DNA from: Candidatus Segatella mututuai
GTDB lineage: Bacteria; Bacteroidota; Bacteroidia; Bacteroidales; Bacteroidaceae
DNA: 6,273 nt
Reading direction: 5' to 3'
Assembly: GCA_002439605.1 (NCBI GenBank)
Contig: DJOI01000057.1
Location: 1 to 6,273 of the forward strand
Shown: one piece after another, positions 1 to 6,246 of the stretch
How the letters are laid out: each line of letters begins with the position of its first letter
Numbering within the stretch: the stretch's first letter is position 1
The notes under the pieces: generated by a model
What the model saw: only the letters and a program-made list of their open reading frames with translations
What the model was told of the DNA's origin: nothing
The model's database searches: none
Translations under genes and position numbers: made by a program

Positions 1-551
1 CGGTCTTAAATGACTGCTTACACACAAGAAGTTCTAAGGAAGAAACGAGTATATTGTTGAAAGTAGCAAGCATATTTCCTTGAAGTTGAATTGAGTACAG
101 GTCTCTGTCTTCACCAAGGACTTCTTGCATTCTGCTATGCTCGTATTCCATTTCTCTATTCTGGCTTCCGTAATAGTAGCGTTGGCACCGGCACGCATCT
201 TCTGTCGGAGAGCAAGTTTTTCGTCTATACTTTCCAACTCCTTGTGTAGTTTGGCATCTGTACAGCCAAGTCTGCATTATCAATACCACTTTGCCCGAAT
301 TGTCTGGCTATGAAGTCTATTTGTTCTTGCACCTCATCCTTGCGAGTATGCAAGTTGGCAATCATGGTGGAGATGCCTTTCAACTTTATCGGATAAGCTG
401 TATTGCAACAACCGACTTGTATAGAAGTCTGCTTGCAATTGGTCGGTGTTGCGACCTATCTCTCCCATATACATCGGCAGTTTGGTCTTGCCGCGGAATC
501 TATGATGCTCAGGATGGATTCTTGGGTTGGCTCGCCACCATGTGGCGATGA
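1..551 (-). pseudogene. Frame-broken remnant of an unrecognised, probably helical protein
   Basis: No intact gene covers this stretch, but the minus strand carries protein-like segments that hop between frames. In reading order they are: about 551-486 (contains ESILSIIDSA), 489-381 (contains MGEIGRNTDQLQADFY), 389-259 (contains KDEVQEQIDFIARQFG), 258-146 (contains KLHKELESIDEKLALRQK), and about 154 to the window edge (contains GEDRDLYSIQLQGNM). The second and fourth share one frame, and three stops in that frame lie between them where the third segment is open in another. Joined, they would give a charged, Glu/Lys/Gln-rich, largely helical protein of about 180 residues that continues past position 1. 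Neighbouring genes are clean, so decay is likelier than poor sequence. A possible start is the ATG at 541, just after the tatD stop. I do not recognise the family. The frame joins are my inference from amino-acid composition. Confidence 0.45.
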
Positions 552-565
552 ATATGCCCAAAGAG

Positions 566-1375
566 TCAGCCTACAAACAGACCTTCTACTACTTTGTTGC
601 CAAAGATGCGGCCAACATTGGCATTGGTCGCTGCCGCCAATTCGTCCTCGCTAACATGATAGGCCGCCGACAAGGTTCGCACCACATCGACGACATAGGC
701 ACTCTCGTTGCGGTTTCCTCGATGGGGGACTGGTGCCATATAGGGGCTGTCGGTTTCAAGCACAAGACGATGAAGTGGTACCACAGCTGGAAGGTCTTCA
801 CGCAGATGACTGCTCTTGAAAGTTGAGACACCACCTACTCCCAACACAAAATGGTCGAAAGACAGCAGCTCTTCAGCCTCGCGCCGATTGCCCGTGAAAC
901 AATGAAAGACACCTCCAGGCAGCTCCTTCTCGTAAGAACGCAAGAGGTGAACCATCTCGCTCTGCGCCTTGCGGCAATGTATCATCAAGGGCAGGCGAGT
1001 TTCCACCGACCACTTCACCTGTTCCTCGAAAGCCAACAACTGTTCGTGCTCGAACTCACGGCTCCAGTAATAGTCGAGCCCCACCTCGCCGATGGCAATG
1101 AAATCCTTCTTTTGAGCATCGAGAATCTTGCGAATCTCATACAACTGCTCTTTCCAATCCGCCTTTACCTCCTCGGGATGGAGTCCTATCATGGGATAGG
1201 CATAACCAGGATATTGCTTGCTCAAAGCCAAAACGGCTTGAGTAGTCTTCAAGTCGATGGCAGGCAGAAACACCCTTCCAACTCCCGCTGCACGGGCACG
1301 GGCAAAAGTCTCAGATCTGTCCTCGTCAAACTCCTCGGCATCGAGATGCGTATGTGTATCTATTATATTAATCAT
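566..1375 (-). CDS. tatD: TatD family metal-dependent hydrolase (putative DNase)
   Basis: This is a 269-residue protein of the TatD/YcfH amidohydrolase-fold family, cytosolic TIM-barrel enzymes that use two metal ions and act as 3'-5' exonucleases or related phosphodiesterases. The metal-site residues are all visible: H8 and H10 in DTHTHLD, E97 in IGEVGLDYYW, H133 in MIHCRKA, H158 in GVFHCFTG, and D209 in LETDSPYMAPVPHRG. GLHP at 64-67 is another family mark. The length is normal. I chose the ATG at 1375 because family members begin one or two residues before the DTHxHLD motif. A GTG at 1405 would add ten residues with no family counterpart. The gene lies 33 bases after the polyprenyl synthase stop on the same strand and is probably the last gene of the tonB transcript. 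The exact substrate cannot be read from sequence. Confidence 0.95.
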   Translation of the reverse strand: MINIIDTHTHLDAEEFDEDRSETFARARAAGVGRVFLPAIDLKTTQAVLALSKQYPGYAYPMIGLHPEEVKADWKEQLYEIRKILDAQKKDFIAIGEVGLDYYWSREFEHEQLLAFEEQVKWSVETRLPLMIHCRKAQSEMVHLLRSYEKELPGGVFHCFTGNRREAEELLSFDHFVLGVGGVSTFKSSHLREDLPAVVPLHRLVLETDSPYMAPVPHRGNRNESAYVVDVVRTLSAAYHVSEDELAAATNANVGRIFGNKVVEGLFVG

Positions 1376-1390
1376 CTTAAAACTATAGAA

Positions 1391-1403
1391 TTCTTCGCTC
1401 TTC
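1391..1403 (-). repeat. GAAGAGCGAAGAA element in the tatD leader
   Basis: On the minus strand this 13-mer reads GAAGAGCGAAGAA and lies 15-27 bases upstream of the tatD ATG. It matches GAAGAGTGAAGAA at 6247-6259, upstream of ispH, at 12 of 13 positions and in the same orientation relative to the gene. The purine-rich run could act as a loose ribosome-binding or leader sequence, or it could be a dispersed intergenic repeat. Two copies are too few to decide. Confidence 0.35.
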
Positions 1404-1408
1404 ACCTA

Positions 1409-2383
1409 CTAATACTGTCTTTTCATCATCTTCTGGGCGTACTTTTGGAGTTCCTCCTTGCGCTGGGAAGGAACCCGGACAGCATCTAAATATTTCTTGC
1501 TCTGTTCAAAGTAGTAGGCAATCTTGTCTTGCGCCAACTTGTCGATACCCATCTCATTATACAGGCGTGTAACAGCCGCTATTTTCTCCTCGCGGTCGAA
1601 AGTCTTGGCATCGACCCATTTCTCCAACTTCTGGCGCTGCGCCTCGTCGGCATGGCTGAACGCATTGATGAGCATGAATGTCTTTTTGTTGGAGGTGATG
1701 TCGCCGCCGATTTTCTTTCCAAAGACCTTAGAGTCGCCATAGACATCAAGATAATCGTCCTGCAACTGGAATGCCAGGCCTATTTGTTCGCCAAACTTAT
1801 ACAGATTATCTGCATCCTCGGCTGGGGCATCTGCCAAAATGGCTCCTATCTTGAGAGCACAAGCCAACAGAACGCTCGTCTTCAGTCGAATCATCTCAAT
1901 GTATTCCTCCTCACGCACGTCGTCACGAGTCTCAAACTCCATGTCGTACTGCTGCCCCTCGCCTATCTCGAGAGCCGTCGTTGTAAAGAGGTGAAGGACT
2001 TCTGCCAGATGGCGACGGTCGCAATGTGCCATTCGCTCATAAGCCAACACAAGCATACTATCGCCCGATAAAATAGCGGTGTTGGCATCCCATTTCTTGT
2101 GTACAGTCTCATGCCCACGACGTAGATCAGCCTGGTCCATCAGGTCGTCGTGCAAGAGAGTGTAGTTATGATAGGTTTCTATGGCGATGGCATTCATCAG
2201 AATTTTCCCGGTATCTTCCTTGTAAAGATTGTAGCCCAAAAGCATCAATACGGGACGAATGCGCTTGCCCCCCATCGACAAGACATAGCGGATAGGTTCG
2301 TAAAGCGATTTTGGAGCACGATCGTAGGGAATTGCATCTAAAAAGGCGTTCACCTGTGCAAGGAGTTCATCGGCTGTTTTCAT
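1409..2383 (-). CDS. Polyprenyl (farnesyl/geranylgeranyl-type) diphosphate synthase
   Basis: This is a 324-residue trans-isoprenyl diphosphate synthase. Such enzymes condense IPP onto allylic diphosphates in the cytosol to feed quinone and lipid-carrier synthesis. Visible motifs are GGKRIRP (38-44, IPP binding), the first Asp-rich motif DDLMD (79-83) followed by LRRG (87-90), KTS (168-170), and the second Asp-rich motif DDYLD (209-213) preceded by FQLQ. The first motif is the plain DDxxD form without the two-residue insertion of typical bacterial FPP synthases. The fifth residue before it is Tyr74, and a bulky residue there is known to limit chain length, so I infer a C15-C20 product rather than an octaprenyl chain. 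The ATG at 2383 is chosen because the GTG at 2482 would overlap tonB and add 33 unrelated residues. The gene starts 56 bases after the tonB stop, in the same direction. Confidence 0.93.
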   Translation of the reverse strand: MKTADELLAQVNAFLDAIPYDRAPKSLYEPIRYVLSMGGKRIRPVLMLLGYNLYKEDTGKILMNAIAIETYHNYTLLHDDLMDQADLRRGHETVHKKWDANTAILSGDSMLVLAYERMAHCDRRHLAEVLHLFTTTALEIGEGQQYDMEFETRDDVREEEYIEMIRLKTSVLLACALKIGAILADAPAEDADNLYKFGEQIGLAFQLQDDYLDVYGDSKVFGKKIGGDITSNKKTFMLINAFSHADEAQRQKLEKWVDAKTFDREEKIAAVTRLYNEMGIDKLAQDKIAYYFEQSKKYLDAVRVPSQRKEELQKYAQKMMKRQY

Positions 2384-2439
2384 AATTCTTTGTATATTTT
2401 TATGATGTTTGATTATTTTACGATAGAAAAGCGCAAGTG

Positions 2440-3171
2440 TTATAGCTGGAAGACGACAGGTACCGCCACCATGGTGCGGCACACCTTATTGTGATCCATG
2501 CCTGGCTTCCATTTGGGCATCATCTTCATCACGCGCAGGGCTTCCTTGTCGAGCAAGGGGTCTACCGAGGTGCTTACCTTCACGTCCGACACCGTGCCGT
2601 CTTTATTGACGATAAATGAAACCACCACCATGCCCTGTATCTTGCGCTGCTGAGCCAGGTGGGGATATTTCAGATTCTTGGTAAGCCACTGCATGTATGC
2701 CGACCAACCTCCGGGGAAGACGGGTATCTGCTGCACAACCGTGAAATTGACAGGAGCCTCTGGCTGTGCCGATGGGTTTGTGTTGTCGACGGGTGTTTCG
2801 GGAGCCGCTTCCTTCACGTTGGCTCCATCTACGGCTCCTTCTCCGTCGCCAATCACGAGTTTGCTGGTTGTCGTGCTGATTTTCTGCGCCGCCGGCTCTG
2901 TTTTATCCTCAGCCCTCACCTCTTGTGTTATTGCCTTGGACGCGGGCGCCGAAGCCGCCTCTGCCGAAACCATGTCCTTGGAATCGGGTGGAAGCGAAAG
3001 TTCCAAGTCCTGCGACAGGTCTTCCATTTCGTCCGACAAGTCGTAGTCGCTGGCACTACTCGTATACTGCAAACCTACAAAAATAAAGGAAAGGGTGAGC
3101 AGCAGCCCAAGCAAGAAGAATGTTACCCGCTTGTCCTCCAACTGTGCACTATGAGATTTCTTTAATTCCAA
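2440..3171 (-). CDS. tonB: Energy transducer TonB
   Basis: This 243-residue TonB carries the energy of the inner-membrane ExbB/ExbD motor to TonB-dependent outer-membrane receptors. A short cytosolic tail of Bacteroidetes type (ELKKSHSAQLEDKR) precedes one membrane segment at about 16-36. A periplasmic linker rich in Pro, Ala and acidic residues follows (about 41-148), and then the C-terminal TonB domain (about 150-243). That domain shows PVFPGG, YPHLAQQRKIQG, FIVNKDGTVSDVKV and PLLDKEALRVM, then PKWKPG. The start is TTG: an in-frame TAG lies four codons upstream, and no ATG or GTG occurs before the membrane segment. AAGGAA abuts the TTG with no spacer, which is unusually close. A second TTG at 3141 is possible but has no ribosome-binding sequence and would remove the conserved tail. 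It is the first gene of the tonB-polyprenyl synthase-tatD run, with its own promoter at 3297-3328. Confidence 0.93.
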   Translation of the reverse strand: MELKKSHSAQLEDKRVTFFLLGLLLTLSFIFVGLQYTSSASDYDLSDEMEDLSQDLELSLPPDSKDMVSAEAASAPASKAITQEVRAEDKTEPAAQKISTTTSKLVIGDGEGAVDGANVKEAAPETPVDNTNPSAQPEAPVNFTVVQQIPVFPGGWSAYMQWLTKNLKYPHLAQQRKIQGMVVVSFIVNKDGTVSDVKVSTSVDPLLDKEALRVMKMMPKWKPGMDHNKVCRTMVAVPVVFQL

Positions 3172-3296
3172 TTCCTTATTCTACTAAGCTGTATTATTCC
3201 TTTAAGAAGTATTCGTTTTCAGAAACCACCTTCACTATGAAGCGCAACCTTTTTCAAAGAACCGCCTCCACGACGAGCGTAGCTTCTTATCGCATG

Positions 3297-3328
3297 CAAA
3301 AGTAGCCTTTTTAGAGGTAATAGCCAAA
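3297..3328 (-). promoter_or_regulatory. Candidate Bacteroidetes-type promoter for tonB
   Basis: On the minus strand TTTG (3328-3325) is followed after 20 bases by TACTTTTG (3304-3297). This fits the Bacteroidetes primary sigma-factor pattern TTTG-N19..21-TAnnTTTG. Transcription would start near 3291, leaving a leader of about 120 bases before the tonB TTG. The match is by eye only. Confidence 0.6.
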
Positions 3329-3344
3329 TTTATTCTTTCTTTTT

Positions 3345-3375
3345 TTTGTATTGTCTTCGATTTGCACTATCTTTG
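3345..3375 (+). promoter_or_regulatory. Candidate Bacteroidetes-type promoter for porQ-cmk
   Basis: TTTG (3345-3348) is followed after 19 bases by TATCTTTG (3368-3375), an exact TAnnTTTG match at the expected spacing. The start of transcription would fall near 3382, giving a leader of under 20 bases before the porQ ATG. No clear Shine-Dalgarno sequence is seen in that leader, as is common in this phylum. Confidence 0.65.
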
Positions 3376-3398
3376 CACCCAAGAATAAAATAGTTGGA

Positions 3399-4343
3399 AT
3401 GAGAAAACTTCTGCTTTCCGTTCTGTTGACACTGTCTGCAATCATGTCTGTTGCGCAGGAAAGCCAGACGGGATACAATTTTCTTCGCCTGCCGGCAAGT
3501 GCGCACGCAGCAGCCTTAGGTGGCGACAACATCACCCTCATAGAGGATGATGAAGCCCTCATATTCCATAATCCAGCCCTGCTCTCGTCGGTGAGCGACA
3601 AAACTATCAGTTTAGGATACACGAACTATATGTCGGGGGTCAATGTCGCTTCGGCTGCCTTCAACCGCATCGTGAAGGAAAAGGCATCATGGGCAGTTTC
3701 GGCACAATATGTCGACTATGGAAAGATGAAGCAGGTGGACGAGAACAATGTGCAAATGGGCGAGTTCTCTGCCAAGGACATTGCTGTAGCAGGCTATTTC
3801 TCCTACATGTTGGGCAAGAATTTCGTTGGTGGAATTACAGCCAAGTTCATCACCTCCTATATCGGTGGCTACAACTCGATAGGAATGGGCGTAGACTTGG
3901 GAATCAACTATTACGACCCAGAGCACGAATGGTCGATTTCTGCCGTTGCAAAGAACTTGGGTGGACAGCTGAAAGCCTACGACGAGGAATACGACAAAAT
4001 GCCTATCGACCTACAGATGGGCGTGAGCAAGCAGTTCCCCAACATGCCATTCCGGCTTTCGCTGACACTTGTCAACCTGAACAACTGGGATGTCAACCTC
4101 AAAGAACATCTCGTTGGAGGCATCGAAATTCTGCTTTCCAACATTTGGATTGGCGCTGGTTACAACTTCAGACGAGCCAGCGAAATGAAGATACAAGACT
4201 CCGATGATTCTGCAAGCAGCCATGGAGCAGGGTTCTCATTAGGCGCAGGTCTTAATCTGGAACGCTTCCATCTCAATTTGGCTTACGGCAAGTATCATGT
4301 CAGCAGTAACAGTCTTTTGGTTAACTTGGCGTACAGCCTATGA
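3399..4343 (+). CDS. porQ: Type IX secretion system protein PorQ
   Basis: This is a 314-residue predicted outer-membrane beta-barrel protein of the PorQ family. PorQ works with PorU, PorV and PorZ in the attachment complex that processes type IX cargo and fixes it to the cell surface. A signal peptide spans about 1-20, with basic MRK, a hydrophobic core and cleavage likely after SVAQ. The mature start has the family pattern FLRLPASAHAAALGG, then NITL, a DDE cluster and HNPALL (residues 28-62). Alternating hydrophobic and polar strands rich in Gly, Tyr and Phe follow, and the protein ends in VNLAYSL, as expected for a barrel. The ATG at 3399 is chosen because the signal peptide begins there; the 16 codons upstream in frame overlap the promoter. 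The next gene is cmk, a neighbour that I recall beside porQ in other Bacteroidales. PorV-like paralogues are the main alternative, but length and context favour PorQ. Confidence 0.87.
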   Translation: MRKLLLSVLLTLSAIMSVAQESQTGYNFLRLPASAHAAALGGDNITLIEDDEALIFHNPALLSSVSDKTISLGYTNYMSGVNVASAAFNRIVKEKASWAVSAQYVDYGKMKQVDENNVQMGEFSAKDIAVAGYFSYMLGKNFVGGITAKFITSYIGGYNSIGMGVDLGINYYDPEHEWSISAVAKNLGGQLKAYDEEYDKMPIDLQMGVSKQFPNMPFRLSLTLVNLNNWDVNLKEHLVGGIEILLSNIWIGAGYNFRRASEMKIQDSDDSASSHGAGFSLGAGLNLERFHLNLAYGKYHVSSNSLLVNLAYSL

Positions 4344-4403
4344 GCAACTTCATTATCTATTTCCCTATCAAGAAAGCATCACATAAACAATACACACAGA
4401 TTT

Positions 4404-5096
4404 ATGAAGAAAATAACAATAGCCATTGATGGTTTCTCGTCATGTGGCAAAAGCACTATGGCAAAAGACCTGGCAAAGGAAATCAGTTACATCTATGTAG
4501 ACACAGGAGCCATGTATCGTTCGGTAACACTCTATGCGCTGCAACATCAGCTGTTCGATGACGACAACCAGGTGAAAGCGGATATCTTGGAGAAAGAAAT
4601 GCCCAACATCCACATCAGCTTCAAACTGAATAGCGAGACTGGATACCCCGACTGCTACCTCAACGGTGAGCTCGTCGAGAAAGAAATACGCTCTTTGGAA
4701 GTTTCCCGCCATGTAAGCCCTATCGCTGCCGTTCCCTTTGTACGCCAGGCTCTTGTTGCACAACAGAAGCAAATGGGAAAGGAGAAAGGCATCGTGATGG
4801 ATGGGCGCGACATCGGAACCACAGTATTTCCAGATGCCGAGTTGAAGATTTTCGTCACTGCCGACTCCAAGGTAAGAGCACAAAGAAGATACGACGAGTT
4901 GAAGCAAAAAGGCATGCCTGCCGATTTTGATGACATTCTGAAAAATGTGGAGGAAAGAGATTACATCGACACGCACCGCAAGGTTTCCCCACTCAAGAAA
5001 GCCGATGATGCCATTACCTTGGACAACAGCCACATGACCATTGCCGAGCAGAAAGAATGGCTCATGCAGCAATACCACAAGGCTGCAGACTGCTGA
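4404..5096 (+). CDS. cmk: (d)CMP kinase (cytidylate kinase)
   Basis: This 230-residue cytosolic kinase transfers phosphate from ATP to CMP or dCMP, recycling CMP from RNA turnover and phospholipid synthesis. The P-loop is GFSSCGKST (10-18), followed by DTGAMYRS (33-40), the usual CMP-kinase signature. GRDIGTTVFPDA (134-145) contributes nucleotide-binding residues. The lid and C-terminal segments show RAQRRYDEL (158-166), ERDYIDTHR (184-192), SPLKKADDA (195-203) and LDNS (206-209). Length and domain order are normal, including the NMP-binding insertion around 60-105. The ATG at 4404 lies directly before the beta strand leading to the P-loop. The 60-base gap after porQ has no recognisable promoter, so the two are probably cotranscribed. 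No strong ribosome-binding sequence is visible. Confidence 0.97.
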   Translation: MKKITIAIDGFSSCGKSTMAKDLAKEISYIYVDTGAMYRSVTLYALQHQLFDDDNQVKADILEKEMPNIHISFKLNSETGYPDCYLNGELVEKEIRSLEVSRHVSPIAAVPFVRQALVAQQKQMGKEKGIVMDGRDIGTTVFPDAELKIFVTADSKVRAQRRYDELKQKGMPADFDDILKNVEERDYIDTHRKVSPLKKADDAITLDNSHMTIAEQKEWLMQQYHKAADC

Positions 5097-5135
5097 CAAA
5101 GAAGGTAGAAGAGGTATTTATCGTAAACGAAAAAC

Positions 5136-5153
5136 ATTCTGCAAATACAGAAT
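5136..5153. repeat. Small perfect hairpin in the cmk-ispH spacer
   Basis: ATTCTG (5136-5141) and CAGAAT (5148-5153) form a perfect six-base inverted repeat around a six-base loop. No T-run follows on either strand, so it is not an obvious terminator. It lies 39 bases after the cmk stop. Confidence 0.3.
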
Positions 5154-5197
5154 ATCGCTTCACGGAGAAAAAGTTGGTCAAAATGTTACTTTATAGA

Positions 5198-5239
5198 ATA
5201 TCGTTACAAGGTCGTAATGATATAGAGACTATATTTTTT
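5198..5239 (+). terminator. Candidate terminator after cmk
   Basis: A ten-base stem, ATATCGTTAC (5198-5207) with GTAATGATAT (5214-5223), closes a six-base loop. All pairs are Watson-Crick except one G-U. A second, overlapping stem ATATAG-AGA-CTATAT (5220-5234) runs straight into TTTTT (5235-5239). Together they suit termination of the porQ-cmk transcript, about 100-140 bases after the cmk stop. Both stems are A/T-rich, so strength is uncertain, and they share bases and cannot form fully at once. Confidence 0.45.
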
Positions 5240-5260
5240 GAGTTAATTACTGCTTTTTGA

Positions 5261-5294
5261 AGGTGGTGGTTCCTCGTAAGAAGGTGCACCACCT
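5261..5294. terminator. Inverted repeat between convergent cmk and ispH, possible terminator
   Basis: AGGTGGTG (5261-5268) and CACCACCT (5287-5294) form a perfect eight-base, G/C-rich stem around an 18-base loop that itself contains TTC...GAA. On the plus strand TCTTGTTTTATC follows. On the minus strand the sequence after the stem is A-rich rather than T-rich. It lies 24 bases beyond the ispH stop, where a shared terminator between convergent genes would be expected. Confidence 0.4.
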
Positions 5295-5318
5295 GTCTTG
5301 TTTTATCAACTCTCAAAG

Positions 5319-6191
5319 TTACAAACGGTTCAAGATAAATTCCCGGCACTCTTCCATCAACCATTTGGGCGTACTGGTGGCACCGCAAATGCCCACGGTG
5401 TCCACGTCCTTAAACCAATCCATATTGATTTCTTCGGGACTTTCCACCTGATAGCTGTTGGAATTCACACTCTTACACTCCTTGAAGAGCACCTTGCCGT
5501 TGCTGCTCTTCCTGCCGCTCACAAAGAGGATGACATCATGCTTGCTCGCAAAGTTGGCGATATTCGGCATGCGGTTGGCCACCTGACGGCAGATGGTGTC
5601 GAAACTCTTGAAGATAGCTCCTTCCACGATGTGCTCCTGACAGTATTCGATGACACGATGGAACTCATCCAGACTCTTGGTGGTCTGCGAATATAGATAG
5701 ATGTCCTTGGAGAAATCCAGCTTGCCAGCTTTCTCCAGTCGCCTCACATCCTCGAACTTCTCCAACACGATGGCGTGGCTCTCGGTCTGTCCAACCAAGC
5801 CCAACACCTCGGCATGTCCGTTCTTGCCGAAGATGACTATCTGAGCCTCTGGGTTGCTCACATACTGCCTCTTGATGCGCTTCTGCAACTGGAGCACCAC
5901 CGGACAGGTGGCATCAATAACGTCTATATTGTTTCGCTCGGCCAAAGCATAAGTCTCAGGCGGCTCGCCATGAGCACGGAGCAACACCTTGGCATGATGC
6001 AGTTTCTCCATTTCCTCATGGTTAATGGTGACAAGCCCTGCATGATGCAACCTCTCAACCTCCATACCATTATGTACGATGTCGCCCAAGCAATACAGTT
6101 GCCCACCTTTTCCGAGTTCTTCCTCAGCCTTTTTGATGGCAGTAGTCACACCAAAGCAAAAACCACTGCCATTGTCTATTTCTATCTGCAC
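5319..6191 (-). CDS. ispH: 4-hydroxy-3-methylbut-2-enyl diphosphate reductase (IspH/LytB)
   Basis: This 290-residue iron-sulfur enzyme catalyses the last step of the MEP pathway, reducing HMBPP to IPP and DMAPP. The three cluster cysteines are C12 (SGFCFGV), C96 (DATCPVV) and C201 (DTICRQ). Substrate-pocket residues known from E. coli IspH are present: H40 (DIVHN), H74 (RAHGEPP), H126 and E128 (GHAEVLG), T169/T170 (SQTT), the SSN at 229-231 and S273 (GATSTPKW). The length is normal for the single-domain form. The start is GTG: reading upstream in frame there is no ATG before a TGA stop near 6242, and the protein begins right at the family's N-terminus. It faces porQ-cmk, with converging 3' ends 222 bases apart. 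Its product is a substrate for the polyprenyl synthase at 1409-2383. Confidence 0.97.
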   Translation of the reverse strand: MQIEIDNGSGFCFGVTTAIKKAEEELGKGGQLYCLGDIVHNGMEVERLHHAGLVTINHEEMEKLHHAKVLLRAHGEPPETYALAERNNIDVIDATCPVVLQLQKRIKRQYVSNPEAQIVIFGKNGHAEVLGLVGQTESHAIVLEKFEDVRRLEKAGKLDFSKDIYLYSQTTKSLDEFHRVIEYCQEHIVEGAIFKSFDTICRQVANRMPNIANFASKHDVILFVSGRKSSNGKVLFKECKSVNSNSYQVESPEEINMDWFKDVDTVGICGATSTPKWLMEECREFILNRL

Positions 6192-6246
6192 GACAATTCC
6201 GATAACAAATAATAAATTATTATAAAATATAAACGAAGCTCATGAT

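Noticed and set aside
851..1489. A 212-codon open frame on the plus strand opposite tatD
   Set aside because: It is antisense to a gene with a complete active site, and its Leu/Gln-rich translation has no domain signature.
1529..2071. A 180-codon open frame on the plus strand opposite the polyprenyl synthase
   Set aside because: It is an antisense shadow of a clearly coding gene, with no supporting motif or start signal.
2384..2482. Start of the polyprenyl synthase at the GTG at 2482
   Set aside because: It would overlap tonB by 43 bases and add 33 residues unlike the family's N-terminus, while the ATG at 2383 fits.
4440..5099. A 219-codon open frame on the minus strand opposite cmk
   Set aside because: It mirrors cmk, whose motifs are all present, and its translation shows no recognisable family pattern.
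5105..5260. A possible small protein after cmk, ending ...IETIFFELITAF
   Set aside because: Its only ATG starts are inside cmk in another frame or late at 5183. It overlaps the stem-loops and has no ribosome-binding sequence or recognisable composition.
6206..6214. TATTATTTG on the minus strand as an ispH promoter -7 box
   Set aside because: It has one base too many between TA and TTTG, no TTTG at the right distance upstream, and would leave almost no leader.
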